Source: Berberis thunbergii (lineage: Eukaryota > Streptophyta > Magnoliopsida > Ranunculales > Berberidaceae). From it: a stretch of 64,000 bases of DNA. Location of the stretch: contig QNQO01010677.1 in assembly GCA_003290165.1 (NCBI GenBank), positions 90,683-154,682 of the forward strand, in the 5' to 3' direction. The notes beneath the pieces are model-generated. The model ran no database searches. It was not told where the DNA came from and saw nothing but the letters and a program-made list of their open reading frames with translations. A program made the position numbers and the translations under genes. Shown here piece by piece: positions 1 to 12,234 of the stretch (its first letter is position 1; each line of letters opens with the position of its first letter).

Positions 1-274
1 TAGCTATTTTCAAAATTTTTTAGCAATTAAATTCTTACTCTGAGGATAATAGATTGAGTTACCATGTTTTGGAAATTTATGATTCATAATGTTTGTGGGT
101 AACATTTCTGGAAACCTCACGAGACTATAACTCATCCACTAGAGGTAATCTAGGGGTTTAAAGCCTTGTTGCACGTTTAAGGTAAGTGCAACCGATGATT
201 CCTGCGAAAATGAGTTAGAACTTTATTTTTATTGTTTTGCTCGAGGACTAGCAAAATATAGGTTTGGGGGTATT
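1..274 (+). mobile_element. 3' internal end of LTR retrotransposon X with polypurine tract
   Basis: No coding sequence is seen. The segment ends in a purine-rich tract (about 259-274, core GGTTTGGGGGTA) directly before an LTR start (TGATATTC), as expected for the plus-strand primer of an LTR retrotransposon. The same arrangement, with alignable sequence upstream of it (a CTCGAGGACTAGCAAAATA-like stretch), occurs in reverse complement at 42384-42600, so both belong to one family. The rest of X lies left of the window. A Tat/Athila-like gypsy lineage is likely from the long LTR and the tract style, but no pol is present here to prove it. Confidence 0.7.
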
Positions 275-2136
275 TGATATTCACATAATTATTACATAAT
301 ATATCCCTTAATTTATATATGTTAGTGTCTCGATTATTATATTTTATAATAATTATTTCGTTTTCATGTCGTTGTAGGAATTTGACCGTGAACGATCAAA
401 TCGTATTGATGCGACAATTTAAGGAATGCCAATTGGTCGATTCTAGCGGTGGTACAAAGTAGAGGGACACATATCTAAACCTAACCCTAATAAACCTAGG
501 TCCACCTAACTTAACCTAAGCCCAAACCCAAAATGCTAACCTAAACACCCAAGCCCAAGATAATAGGAGAACCCTATTTAGCTCCCCCCATCTTATAGAA
601 AGGCTCCTATCTCGTTTTCCACGTTTTTTCTCCCCTCCTCTCTTTTCCAGCCACTATACCAATCCACCCTGCCAGCAATCCTCGCTCGATAGGAGAGCCG
701 GCAGCGCGATAACACCGCCATCACCACCTCTTCCTCGTCCTCCACTATCAGCCGCCACCATTACCAGGAAACAGACCACCACCACAGAGCACCACCTCAG
801 CCACCTCACGCACAGGACAACACCCTGTTTCGCCACACACCTTCCTCCCCTCTCTCGGCCCTCCTTCCCGTTTCCCTCTCTATTTCTCCACTTCTGTCTC
901 TCACGACCACCGTCGCGAACAGAACACTCCATCAGCCGCCATCGTCGCGAAATACAGTCGCAACCACCGCGACTTTGTTCCGCCTCGCCATAGATTCTTT
1001 TCCTCTTCTCTCGGCTTCTCTTCGTCTCGACCTCCTTCCTGCATCCCTCTCTCATGACCACTGTCGCGAACAGACCTCGCGCCCACCACCACCACCATGC
1101 GAGACAGAGCTCGCGACAGAGGCCTCCCTGTTTCGCATCCTCCTTCGTTTTCTTTGTGTTATCTCATTCTTTCTTCACCATCTCTCTCTTTTGCAGGTTC
1201 AGAACCAGGTCGGAGGTGACGAAGCTCACGAGGAGCAAAGAACTGCTGCGGAACAGGCGCTGTTGCGTTGGGAACGAAGACACAGACCTGCACGGAATTC
1301 TGGCCGGAGAAAATTTGATTTTTGAATCAGTTTTTGCTATTGGCACCACGAGATCTCTCTGAGCAGCCACAGTGCAATTTCAGTCATTTTCTCGGGATTT
1401 GCATCAGTGCAGAGATGACTTTCACCTCCATTGATGCTATGACCACCGCTACCATGGATAGCTAAACCCTTCGCCAAGGCTACTATGAAACCACAAGATT
1501 TCCTATAGTTTGTGTATTTAAATTTATTATTTTCTTTATGCTTGAACGTTAAACACGTTTGATTTCTGACTTTCGATAATTTGCTTTCACCGATTATATC
1601 CTGATTAATTATCTAAACTAGTCGGTAGTTAGAAGTACCCTTTGTTGAAATTCAAAACCTGATTTAATCAATTAATCTGAATTTGTGATTGTGTGTGCCG
1701 TAAGAAGACACACAATGCTAGGGGTTTAGGATTAGTTAAAATAAACTGTGATTGTATGTGCCGTAAAAAGACACGCAATGCTAAGGATTTGTACCTTTGC
1801 TGAAATCAATTGCGAACTTAGATTAATCTTTAGGTTAGTCATGTTAATTCTTGAAAATAATAGTTTGGATTACACAAATCAATGCATTGGTTTCCCTTCT
1901 CATATTCTTTAAAACTTTTTATTTTGTTTTTAATTTGATTTTTAGTTTAGATATTTTAATTGCTGTAACCCCAATTTAAATTAGCTTAAATCAACTCTGA
2001 AATTTAATTGCAACCACAGGCCTTGTGGGATCGACCTGTACTTTCCCTTGTCTACCAGTTAGACACTGTGCACTTGCAGTTATTAACAATTGGGTTAAAT
2101 TAACCTATTTATTTAGGTTAGTTAAATCTGCATCAA
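275..2136 (+). repeat. 3' LTR of retrotransposon X (about 1.86 kb)
   Basis: The segment begins TGATATTC just after the polypurine tract and ends CTGCATCA, giving TG...CA termini. It abuts element Y0 sequence that aligns with the leader of Y1 (a TCATC...CTCTT..AATTCAAGGAGATGGTGAC stretch). The simplest reading is that X inserted into Y0's leader just after Y0's primer-binding site. The 600-1350 part is GC- and CT-rich and has short overlapping open frames on both strands; none resembles a known protein. A motif GTGTGTGCCGTAA(G/A)AAGACAC is repeated at about 1692 and 1753. Confidence 0.7.
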
Positions 2137-2170
2137 TCACTAGCATCATCCCTCTTCGAAATTCAAGGAG

Positions 2171-3356
2171 ATGGTGACTACCAGATCACGCAACAATGGA
2201 GAACAGGGGGACATGTCAAGTGCTTAGACTGGCAGTATACCACCGCTTCCAGCGATACAAATAACATAGGGGCAGCAGGCTCACACTCCCACACCAACAA
2301 CAACAGTGATAAACCCCATAATGGATTTATTGTCATCACAAATGCAACAGATTGCTAAAGCAGTCAAGATTCTCATATAGCAAAACCCTCCACCCACCGA
2401 TGGAGATCAAAAGTAGCACATATGTCAATCTCTAGAAGACAATAGAGAGCGAGCATAGGCAAGTCAAGCTCCTGCTAGTTCTCACTAGACTAGAGGTGGT
2501 AGAGTAATCAACGCAGATCTGACTCTTAGGGTAGACAGGCTCGCCCTGAAGAACCCCCTTTGCCGAGGGGTTCACGATCAATGCGTGTTGTACCGCTTCT
2601 CTGTTCCCCTTTTCGTGGATTGCATCATGAACGAAGTTCTGCCAAAGAAGTTCAGCCCTCTAAAGCCTGATTTATATGATGGGACTGGTTGCCTGTTCAA
2701 TCACTTGCGTCATTATCTGCATGTAATGACGCTCAAAGAAGGTATCGGGTCGGTAATGTGCAGAACGCTCCTTACCAGCCTGAAGAAGTCAACACTGACA
2801 TGGTTCCATAGCCTCTCGCCAAAATCAATTGACTCATTCAAGACATTTGACAAAGAATTTCTGACACGCTTTGTCGGAAGCCAGCGGATCAGGAAAGACT
2901 CGCACTATATATTCTCCCTGAGGAAAAGTCAAACGAAATGCTAAGGGAATACGTCACTCGCTTCAATGACGAGCTGACACTCATTGACGGCTTCTCCTCA
3001 CCTTGGAACCTCCCCAGGATATGGTAGAACTCTTGAAGGGCACCGAGAAATACATCACCCTGGAGTAGATGAGAACAACAAAGAAGGAAACTGAAGTAGA
3101 GAAGAAACTCTCTGTTTCTAGGGATAAAAAGAAGGGAAATGCGAGAATATAAAGAAAGAACAAGCAAAAATGCAAAGACAACAGGTCGGACTCTGACCGT
3201 GCCAAGCCAAAGAAATCTTCAAACTACGTTGGATCCATATCCATGACACCCCTCAATTCTAGCTTGTCGAATGTCCTTAATTTCATTAAAAACTGGGAAG
3301 ATCTGAAGTGGCCTCCAAAGTAGTGCAGTGACCCCTCCAAATGCGAAAACAACAAG
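2171..3356 (+). pseudogene. Y0 gag, 5' part (interrupted)
   Basis: The start ATG at 2171 (MVTTRSRNNGEQ) matches the start in Y1 at 4048. A retrotransposon gag core follows around 2625-2940: KKFSPLKPDLYDGTG, then a stretch containing LTWFHSLSPKSIDSFKTF and FLTRFVGSQR. This is the usual plant Ty3/gypsy gag capsid pattern. In-frame stops (for example a TAG near 2226) and frameshifts break the frame. The coding region is cut at 3356 by the insertion of Y1; the gag C-terminal zinc-knuckle-like part continues at 12235. Confidence 0.75.
3352..3356. repeat. 5-bp target-site duplication, left copy (ACAAG)
   Basis: ACAAG immediately precedes the TGATGATACA start of Y1's 5' LTR. The identical ACAAG follows the last base of Y1's 3' LTR at 12235-12239. 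Five-base duplications are normal for Ty3/gypsy integration. Confidence 0.9.
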
Positions 3357-3973
3357 TGATGATACAACAAAATGTCATCTCTTCAACACTGTACACGTGT
3401 CATGATGATCTCGAGAAATAACAGGCCCAAGCATCAGCCCAACATTGATCCGGCCTAAGTGGTTTCAAGCCCACACAACTGAGTTCGCCAGACAGACCTA
3501 ACTCATTACAGCCTGTTAAGCCCACGTGTCTCACAGATATCCCCAATACACGTAAGCCCTATTAAGGCAAGTATCTCGGGGATTAGCTTCGGACAAGCAA
3601 GACAACAACAGTTTGCTTCCAACTAGGAAGCAAATACCAAAGTATACGTCACACATGGAAACCATTACCTATGGACAACACTCTGATTGGGAACTATCTC
3701 TCGCGCATCTAGACGCACAAGTCTAATAGGGAAACTACACTACCGATGGCCTGGTTGAACCAGGACTCCAACACTATAAATAATACATTAGGTTGGTAAG
3801 CCAAGGTACACTACAAATTCCCTTGTTTACACCATTACGCATCCCTCAGATCCCTGTCTGACTTTAGCATCAGAGTGTCATCGACAACTATAACCATGGT
3901 CCATGGCTCACATGTGTTCCTTGTGCAGGTCAGCAGGTCAAGGTCAAGCAGGGAGCAAAATTTGACTGCATCA
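3357..3973 (+). repeat. Y1 5' LTR
   Basis: TG...CA ends (TGATGATACA to GACTGCATCA). It aligns along its length with the LTRs at 11607-12234 and 18978-19630 and, reversed, with 54879-55307. It contains a TATAAATAATA box at about 3775, a likely Pol II promoter that would start transcription inside the LTR. Point differences and small indels from the 3' LTR show the insertion is not recent. Confidence 0.88.
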
Positions 3974-3975
3974 GT

Positions 3976-3993
3976 TTGGCATTATCCTTGGGG
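3976..3993 (+). promoter_or_regulatory. Degenerate primer-binding site, tRNA-Asp type
   Basis: Just after the LTR lies TGGCATTATCCTTGGGGA. Plant gypsy elements commonly use TGGCGCCGTTGCCGGGGA, the complement of the 3' end of tRNA-Asp. The ends (TGGC...GGGGA) agree and the centre has decayed. The tRNA assignment is inference from that partial match. Confidence 0.5.
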
Positions 3994-4047
3994 ACGACAA
4001 AGTTCCTAACCATTCATTAGTGTCATCTCTCTTTAGAATTCAAGGAG

Positions 4048-5470
4048 ATGGTGACCATCAGATCACACAACAATGGAGAGCAAGGGGATACGTCAAACGC
4101 TCAGACTTGCACTATACTACCGCTCCCAGAGGTGCCGATGACACAAGGGTCACAGACTCACACCCCCGCGCCAGCAACAACAATGACAGACCCTAGGATG
4201 GATTTGTTGTCGTCACAAAGTCAACGGATCGCAAAGCAGTAGAGATTCTCATACAACAAAACCCTCCACCCATCGATGGAAATTAGGAGCAGCACATACC
4301 CCAATCTCCAGAAGACAACAGAGAGCAAGCATAGGAGAGTCAAGCCTTTGCTAATTCTCAAAGGACTAGAAGTGGTGTTGCGATCAACGCATATCTGATC
4401 TTCAGGGTAGACAGGTTCGCCCCGTAGAACCCCCTCCACCAAGGGGCTCACAACCAAGACATGTTGTACCGCTTTTCTTTTCCCTAGTTCGTTGACCGCA
4501 TTATGTACAAAGCTCTGCAAAAGAAGTTCAACCCTCCAAAGCATGAATTCTATGACGGGACTGGCGACCCGTTCGATCACTTAGCATGTAATGGCACTCA
4601 AAGAAGTTTCTGAGTTGGTGATGTGCAGATCGTTTCGTACCAGCCTGAATAAGTTTGCATTGACATGGTTCCATAACCTCCCGTCAAAGTCAATCGACTC
4701 ATTCTAAACATTGGCCAAAGAATTCCTGACACTCTTTGTCTGGAGTCAGCAGATCAGGAAAGGCCTACACTACATACTATCCTTGAGGCAAAAGTCTAAC
4801 AAAATGCTAAGGGATTATGTCATGTGCTTTAATGATGAGCTAACGCTCATTGACGGCTGTAGTAACGACACAGCCATAACTGGCTTTACTGCAGGCCTAA
4901 GAGATGGAAAGTTTTATAACTTCCTCACTGGATATGGAAAAATTCTTGAAGAGCGCCTAGAAGTACATCACCTAGGAGGATGAGAACAACAAAGAAGGAA
5001 ACTAAAGTAGAGAAGAAACTTTTCGTTTCTAGGGACAGAAAGGAAGGGAAAATGTGAAATGACGAAGAAAGGAACAAACAAAAGCGCAACGACAACAAGT
5101 TGGACTTTGGTCATGCTAGGGCAGAGAAATCTTCCAATTACTTTGGATCCAGATCCACGACCCCCTCAATTCTAACTTATCGGACGTCCTTAATTCTATA
5201 AAAAATTGGAAAGATCTAAAGTGGTCCCCAAAGCAGCGCGAAGACCCTTCCAAACACAACAACAACAAGTATTGCTCATACCACAAGGAGGGTGGCCACG
5301 ATACCAATGACTGCAAAAGTCTAAGGTATGTGATCAAGTACTAGATTTGCAAGGGCAAGCTAAAGGAGTTCTTGGGTTCAGAGAAACGACATGACTCATC
5401 CAGGGAAAGGTGAAAGGTAATCAAAGAGATTGAGAAGGAGACTTCGAGCATAATATATGTCCTTCACGGA
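4048..5470 (+). pseudogene. Y1 gag (broken)
   Basis: The start ATG is at 4048 (MVTIRSHNNGEQ). The capsid-like gag core runs from about 4500 to 4980, with KKFNPPKHEFYDGTGDPFDH, an LTWFH-like helix, LAKEFLTLFVWSQQIRKG and MLRDYVMCFNDELTLIDG. A CxxH...GHxTxxC zinc-knuckle-like motif (YCSYHKEGGHDTNDC) lies at about 5272-5316, the form typical of this plant gypsy group. Stops near 4240 and frameshifts near 4590-4700 and 4980 make it a pseudogene. Gag would build the particle that packages element RNA. Confidence 0.75.
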
Positions 5471-5543
5471 GTCGGATCAAAAGAAGACCAATTGATCAGA
5501 TCCCGCAAAAGAACACTATTGGAGATGCAGACACAACCCACCA

Positions 5544-6272
5544 ATGAGGACCAACCCAACCTTGACCTTGACAGAGAAGGACCTCGAAGGCATCTGCGCA
5601 CCACACAATGACGTTTTTGTCATTTCGGTCTCTATCGCATGGTGGGAAGTGAAAAAGGCCCTGGTTGACATGGGAAGCTCCCTCAACATCCTGTTTTACA
5701 ATATGTTCTACAGTATGGATCTCATGGAGGATAACCTGACATCTTTCGACTACCCGCTGATTGGATTCAGCGGAGAGATATGCTTCCTGATCGGGAATAT
5801 AAGATTGACATTGGTGGCAAGAGAGCCACGACCAAGAAAGGTGAGGTTCGTGGACTTCATGGTGGTAAACGCACCATCTACCTATAACCTCATCCTGGGA
5901 AAACATTTCCTTCACCAAATGGAATCAGTAGTTTCCACCCTTCATCAATGCATTAAGTATACTGCAAACCACTCGGAGGGAACAATTTGTGGGGATCAAC
6001 CAACGGCATAGGGCTGCCACTATGTTGCACTAAAGCAGACAAAATGTTCCCAGATCCAGTTGGAGCCCGCTAGACTAGTTGAACAGAAGACAAACTCAGG
6101 AACTGTAGTGAAGTCACTCCACACAGATGAAGCAAAATCCCAAAAGCAGTGGCTCAACTTAGCAATGGAGAGCATTCTAGCATTGCAGGAGCAGTCTACT
6201 CTCAACCCCAACAAAACGTTAGGCCCAGCGGAAAGGTCGTTGCAAACAGGAGCACAACCCCACGACTGTTAG
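5544..6272 (+). pseudogene. Y1 aspartic protease region
   Basis: A 155-residue open segment (5544-6011) matches the retropepsin-like domain fused to gag in plant gypsy elements: VKKALVDMGSSLNILFYN, then LIGFSGE, NIRLTLV, FMVVNAPSTYNLILGK. The catalytic triplet, normally Asp-Thr-Gly, reads Asp-Met-Gly at about 5680, so the enzyme is probably dead. A TAG at 6009 precedes further conserved sequence (GCHYVALK), continuing to about 6272. Y0 has the same region with an intact DTG. The family's protease cuts Gag and itself during particle maturation. Confidence 0.78.
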
Positions 6273-7914
6273 TGGGCACGGAAGGACCCTACCATGCAAG
6301 GTTTACTCTTCAGTAACCTCAACGGCATCAGCAAAACTTGGCAATTCAATGAAAGTACTCACAATCCCAGCAAGGGCCATGCAAATTCACTTCAGGGTAG
6401 GGTCAACCTCTCTCCACCAACAGTCAATGTTTTTTGTTGTTTAGTTTTCTTTCCGTAGTCAATGTAGTGTTTTAATTCTTAGGAGCTTATGTGATTTGTA
6501 ATATTTAAGAAATAAAAGAGAATTGCGCAAACACACTCTATTGATTACTGGAAAGATGTAACCAAAATCGCCTAAAGGTGGGTACAAAATACTACAAACT
6601 ACAAGCATCCAAATTCGATGCGACATACAATAAAGTTTCGCTTAAATAGTCTGACTCCAGAAGATGACTCAGAAGCAACAACAAAGGTACCCCAGTAAAG
6701 TATGGAGCCTTCTAAGAGTTCCACTCAGTGACCTCTCTAAAGAAGATGATCTACGAGCAAGGGAAAATGTACAAAAAGGGGCTAAAAGGATAAGCGCAGT
6801 TCACTACTCTGCCAAATCACCCCTAAAAATGGTCTGCAAACAGCAATGAGAACCTAGCAACGAGCTACAAACATTTTTTATCTGACATCCGGCCTCCCAT
6901 AGGAGGTAGAAAAAATAGACAAAGGTGCCCCCAAGCAACGAGACAGTTAAGGTCTCACAGTGTTGCCAAGCGAGGACATTTCTCCCATGCGCGATACTCG
7001 GGGTGACTCAAAAATACCACTTCCAGAAGCAGAGACGCATCTACCAACACTTTGATCAAGCATAAACTAGCCACAGGGAGTGTCTCCTGACAAACAGGAT
7101 GGCCCAAGGTATTACTGAAGCAATGGTGAATAAACGACAGACTCATCCCTTGGGAAGGAGTCCACAACTCTTTTTTGCAATACGTGAAAAAATTATGAGG
7201 TCTCAGCGAACCAATTGGGTGCTCACCCAGAAAAGGTGACCACGCATAATAGAAAGTCTTATCATGACTCATCGGCACAAATGTCAGAACATTCGAAGAC
7301 TCCAACGTTGGATATCTCCCTTAAGCCTTTGGAAAACAAAAACATATGCTTTGAGTAAGAGCATCTGAAGAGGTGCATTCTATAGAAGATAATGCCTACA
7401 ACGATAAATGAACACCATTATATAGACATAGTGGTTCTCAAAGCGGGCGCTTCGACATTAACTATCAGCATTGAATACGGTATGGGAAACGAGAAAACGA
7501 CGATTACCAAGGACACTGTTCATCCAATTAATGATGTTGCACCCAACCCCATTAATTGGGGGGAGTAGCCGATACTCAACCGTCTTGCGATCTACGTTGT
7601 ATGCATGTCACCATGCAATCTACAATGTACACGTGGCGTCTTGATCTTACGACAAGGCCTAGCTCTTTTTTTACAGTCCCATTGGCTCGGCCCACTATTT
7701 GAGCGGTATTGTACCACGTGCGCTGATGCCAAGCAGTAGTCACTTTTGACACGCGGATCACACCTGCATATCACCAGCTGATTTAAGGTACTTATTTTCT
7801 TTTGAATGAAACTAATATGCACAATGCACTCTGCTTGCGAAAGTAGGCTCGCACGCCCGTAACAATCGGAGTGCATGTCCATAATAGGCAAAGCCCCGAC
7901 CTAACTAGGCAAGC
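6273..7914. other. Y1 internal spacer, mostly noncoding
   Basis: I see no recognisable domain. The segment aligns with Y0 13253-14790. A minus-strand frame at 6955-7305 (MESSNVLTF...GMSLSF) has a partner in Y0 at 13841-14224 with several conserved words (SHDKT, LGEH.IGSLRP), but DNA-level homology alone would give that. It also holds a second polypurine-like tract at 7551-7570. Confidence 0.6.
7551..7570 (+). promoter_or_regulatory. Internal polypurine-tract-like motif in Y1
   Basis: ATTAATTGGGGGGAGTAGCC followed by GATACTC closely resembles the true tract plus LTR start at 11588-11610 (AACTTGGGGGAGTAGC then TGATGATAC). Y0 has the same motif at 14440-14458. It may be a central polypurine tract or a relic of an old internal LTR edge; the sequence alone does not decide. 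Confidence 0.45.
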
Positions 7915-8760
7915 TTAGTCAGTTTCGGCCGATGACGACAACTTCTGGTTCATCCCAATGCCTAGTTCACCGCGCGTGGATATCATTGGCTTAGGAAGTG
8001 AGAATTTAATCAGTGCCTTTACGCCTAATGGCGACGACTCGCCAGGGACCGTCCCCCCTTCGTAGATGAACCTGACCACTAACGATGGACAATGACAGCT
8101 ACTGGTCAAAGGCCAAATCTGTAGCCCGCTCCGCACGGGTGTATATGGTTTGGAAAGTGGGAGCCTAGTAAGTTTTGATTGATGTCAACAGTTCGCCACG
8201 GGACCACTGATCTTCTATAAAACATGGTCGCCGAATTACCAACTCCCAGACTTGTAGCTTGCTCTGGACATGTGTAGATGGTTTGCAAGGTGGGAGCTTA
8301 GTCAGTCCCCAATTGATGCCGACAGCTTGTGATGGGACTACTACTCTTCTACAGACCATGGTCACCAAAAACTCTCAAATTTGTAGCTCGATGTGCATGG
8401 AAGTAGATGATTTGGAAGGCGGTAGCCTAGTCAGATCCTATTGATGTCGATGACTTGCCACGAGGCCACTGCTCTTCTACACACCTTGGTTGCCAAAAAA
8501 TTTCATCCCAAACTTGTAGCCCGCTCCTCGCGGGTGTAGATGGTTTGGAAGGTGGGAGTCTAGTCAGCTCTGACTAATGTTGACGACTCGCCAGGGGATC
8601 ATTGCTCTCCAACAAACAATGAACGCCAAATTCTCACATCCCAAACCTGTGATCCACTATACGCAGCTATAAATGGTTGAAAAGGTGGGAGCCCAATCAG
8701 CCCCCACAGATGTCAACGATGTGCCACGCGACCACCGCTCTTTCTCAAGACAGCGGTAAT
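7915..8760. repeat. Y1 tandem repeat block, period about 133 bp
   Basis: Monomers start at GTAGCCCGCTCC-like positions 8121, 8254, 8383, 8516 and 8649, giving spacings of 133, 129, 133 and 133. Each contains a GGTGTAGATGGTTTGGAAGGTGGGAG-like segment, a GTCAG...TGATGTCGACG segment and CCACGGGACCACTGCTCTTC...CATGGTCGCC. More degenerate units precede it from about 7915. No function is known to me; such blocks in plant LTR elements can seed satellite DNA. Confidence 0.85.
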
Positions 8761-9351
8761 CGAATTAAATTACAACTCAACTAGTGTTTTTACGCTCATA
8801 CCAACTGACATTCTATTATTGTCAATTGCCACTCGAGCAAACTCAAAAATCAATCCACTAACACATGAACGAATGCTACATGGGATGTCAACCCGAGTTT
8901 ACGAAACCTGACTCGGGGCAAGCGCTCAAGCTCAAATACAACGCATGTGCTCGGCTACAACAGTTCACTAGTGCCAGCAACCACAACCGATGGTCAGATA
9001 CACAAGTTAAGCCTCCAACGACTTACCTTAAGGATGAGCTACGGCCTGGGTAGGATAAGCCACCGCTAAACCATCTACAGAACGTCCGCTATTGGATGAA
9101 ATCACGCGATAGCAACTCTGAAACCTCACAAAAGAGCAGGTCAAAACCATTCGTGACATAAATGGTCGAACTCTCAACAACAGACAGCCCTCTCGGCTTC
9201 TTGCTAACCCAACCAGACTTTGTCAGAGTAAAACTACAATGCAAAATGGAAAGTGCACAACAGGGAAACCAAATAAAATGCTGGTACAAATCATACTCAA
9301 AATAAACTTGTTTTCATTAACAGTTGAAACAAAAAGTGCAATGTACAATAT
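8761..9351. other. Y1 spacer between tandem repeats and antisense gene
   Basis: Noncoding as far as I can see. It aligns with Y0 15790-16394. The part at 9230-9351 lies directly downstream of the antisense gene's stop codon and would be its 3' untranslated region. Confidence 0.5.
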
Positions 9352-11344
9352 TTACTCCTCATCGGGAGGGGGGACAAATACAGGGGAACTAAGCTTGGCA
9401 AGAGAAGGAACAGGAGTTGCGTCTCTGCGTGCTTCAACCTGAGCGCCATGATCTGGATCGCCTTCTTCTTCTGACGACTCAGAGACCATTCTGAAATCTG
9501 CATAACACATCTTCTTGTAATATGCAAGGTCCCATTTCGGATGCTCTTCCTTCATCTACGCCGGCAGTTCTAATCTGCCATTCATGACCTGGCGGAATTT
9601 GCACTTGCCTTGCGCCTTGAGAAGTTCTTCCTCACGCACCTTTGCTTCAACAAGTTTATGCTCCAACAGCTTTCGTTTGCCTATCAGCGCATAAACCTGG
9701 GACGCTCTATAACCAGGTTACTCTTAACGACGCTAAGTTCATGTTGCTCCAGAAGAAGTTGGTCCCCAGCTTTCCTCGCTTCACGAGCATTGAATTCCAT
9801 GCCGGCCTCTAACTACTACCTTTGGGTAACCCACTCAGACTCCATGGTGTTCTCCTCAATAAAAGACTGCGATTCAGAGCGCATCTTAGTCGCAACTTCC
9901 AGATCACAGTGAATCAAGTTTAGCTCTTGTCTGGATCTATCCCTTACGGACACTGCCTCTCCTAAATTAGGCTCAAGAGCTTCTAGACAAACCCTCTGAG
10001 TCTCAGCACCAACGGTTAAATGTTTCAGCCCCTCTCTTCAATCTATTTTTTCAACGACTCAATCTCGAAAAGTGCATCAGAATACGACTTTGGCATAGTC
10101 GAGAAAACACGCTCCATGGTGTGCACCCTCTCACGAGCCGCCTCAACTTCCGTCCTAGTGACGACCACCTAACTCAATTGGGACATCCTTAACAAAAGGT
10201 GTTTCAACCCTTTATCCTTGTGCTCCTCTAGCGCATCCTCCTCTGACTACGAGGCGTAATTCACCAACTAACTATTGCATCTACTTATATGCTTCATCGA
10301 AACATAATCAATGTCAACCTCCTAGTGCCAAGCCTGGTCCTTCTCCCAGCCAGATACTACAACCTCCACCCGGGCGGGCTGGTCAAGTTCATATTCCTCC
10401 CTCACTAGATCATACCGTCTGAGAGATGGCTTGACCCCAGCGCGAGACATCTTTGAGCTTATGAAGGAAGAAAGTGTCTCAAAAAACCCCTATGTTTAGG
10501 GCAAGGCAGGAGCCTTAACTTTGGAAGCCTTCCTCTTTCTGGAAGGGGCTCCACCTTCAGACTTAACATTTGGCACTCTATAAAAAGTGGGAGCCACGTG
10601 CCAGTTGGCCCACAATCCACTGCAACTGAAGTTGGTAGGACAAATAACGTCATCCACACTCATCCATGGCATGTCACAGACTGCCTTTACAATGACTTGG
10701 TCCTCAGAGAAAAAGTAGTGCAGAACCTCTTTACAAAGAAACGCATGCGACCTTCAACATACAATCCACACAACTGAATCAAAGGGTGAAATTATACTTA
10801 CGAAGTGGCTTGAACTTCTGCTCAAGCGAACGACCCCTTGAACTCGAAGTACTTCGAATACAAAGGAACCAAGAAGCAGTATTTTTTTCAGAATTTAAAG
10901 TCATCCAAAAACTTCCCAAAGCAAGCAAACATGTCATCATACAAACGGCGTGATCATTCGGCCGAGAAGAAGTCAGCAACTGGATCACCCTCGGAGTCAC
11001 GCAGACACTAGCATCCTTCACTTTGTTCAACTTGAGAAGAATAATCTTGTACCCATTAACTACCAACTGGGCAAGAGAGATTCCAAGAAATTCCAGGAAG
11101 CCCCAGATCTCGTCGAGCACAGAAAATGGACTCCAGTTTGAAGCATCCAGTGTTACAATCAGAGGAATCCTTCTAGAGGAAACATCGGCGTCTGATCATC
11201 ACTTAGAGTATAGAATGGCAAGTCTTCAGGGACCCCGAATGTCATTCGAATATCGGCAAGGCCCGATTCAGAAGCCGGCCTATCCTCAAATAACTGGAGG
11301 CCCTTGTCTAAAAGCACATCGTCGAGGTGATTTTGACGAGCCAT
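9352..11344 (-). pseudogene. Y1 antisense gene: putative gypsy-type transposon protein
   Basis: The start ATG at 11344 (MARQNHLDDVL) aligns with starts in Y0 (18780) and Y2 (55570). The N-terminal part (about 11230-10797) carries the plant domain usually annotated 'putative gypsy type transposon' (Transposase_28): FLGISLAQLVVNGYKIILL, VTPRVIQLL, TASWFLCIRS, GRSLEQKFKPLRKY. A donor GTAAGTATAA follows at about 10797, so the gene is spliced. A second exon segment (CDMPWMSVDDVICPTNF, about 10680-10500) and a charged, coiled-coil-like C-terminal part end in PPPDEE and a stop at 9352. Stops and frameshifts within make it nonfunctional here. Its role in the element is unknown. Confidence 0.7.
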
Positions 11345-11587
11345 GAAAAAGGTGGATAAACTTTCAATCAAAAGGCAAACAGAACGGAATCTCTAAAAGC
11401 GAAAAAATAGAAGAGTCAATCTCAGGAGAAAGGGAAATCTAAATAGGGATTTGTTTCCCGCCTTTTCTCTACTTAATTGACGCACGCTTAATTAATGAAG
11501 TGTGCCGCTCAAGTAACGGTTCAGACTTAATCGTAATGAACGGCGTATCTTTTCAAGAAATGACTTAGTGAACCGATACGATGGCCC

Positions 11588-11606
11588 ACTAACTTGGGGG
11601 AGTAGC
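11588..11606 (+). promoter_or_regulatory. Y1 polypurine tract
   Basis: AACTTGGGGGAGTAGC ends right at the 3' LTR start. It is matched at 18961-18977 in Y0 and, reversed, at 55308-55330 in Y2. It would prime plus-strand DNA synthesis. Confidence 0.75.
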
Positions 11607-12234
11607 TGATGATACACCGAAACATCCTCTCTTCAACACCATACATGTGTCATGATGATCTCGAGAAATAATAGGCCCACACGTCAGCCCCCAACACTGA
11701 TCTGGCCTAAGCGGTTTCAAGCCCACACAACTCAGTCTGCCAAACGGACCCAGATCATTACAGCCTGCTAAGCCCATGCATCTCACAGCTATCCCCAATG
11801 CCCGTAAGCCCTATTAAGGCAAATATCTCGGGGAGCAGTTTCAGACAGGCGGGACAACAACACTTTGCTTTCAACTTGGAAACAAATACCAAAGTATACG
11901 TTGCACATGAAAACTTCTATCTATATACAACACTCTGATTGGGAACTATCTCCCACGTATCTAAAAACACAAGTCTAATAGGGAAACTTCTGTTCACAAC
12001 ACAACTCTTAATTAGAAAAGGCTCATGATTCCGTCACTATAAATAAAACATGAGGTTGGTAAGCTAAGGGACAATACAATATCATGTTTACATCATTACA
12101 CCTTCCTTAGATCCCTGTTTGAATTTAATGTCGGAGTGTCATCGGCGATCACAATGGTGGACCATGGCTCACGTGCGTTCCTTGTGCAAATCAGGAGGTC
12201 AAGGTCAAGCAAGGAGCGAAAATCGACTACGTCA
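11607..12234 (+). repeat. Y1 3' LTR
   Basis: The segment begins TGATGATACACC and ends GACTACGTCA. It is collinear with the 5' LTR. TATAAATAAA at about 12038 corresponds to the 5' LTR's TATA box. The following ACAAG is the right target duplication. Confidence 0.88.

Larger units (their letters stand above)
3357..12234 (+). mobile_element. Complete nested non-autonomous LTR retrotransposon Y1 (8.9 kb)
   Basis: Two LTRs (3357-3973 and 11607-12234) flank an internal region with a degraded tRNA primer-site, gag, protease, a long spacer, a ~133-bp tandem-repeat block, a minus-strand gene and a polypurine tract. A perfect ACAAG duplication flanks it. The host site is the gag gene of another Y copy, so this is insertion of a family member into itself. 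No RT, RNase H or integrase was found in any frame in 6.3-11.6 kb, so mobility would need helper proteins. Confidence 0.9.

Noticed and set aside
654..1370. Overlapping open frames on both strands in a GC-rich block
   Set aside because: They lie inside the X LTR, show no family resemblance and cover each other on both strands, as expected from base composition.
5496..5918. 140-codon minus-strand frame opposite the Y1 protease
   Set aside because: It mirrors the conserved plus-strand protease frame and has no recognisable domain of its own.
7900..8760. CRISPR-like array
   Set aside because: The 133-bp units are repeated over their full length without unique spacers of regular size; this is a tandem repeat within a plant retrotransposon.
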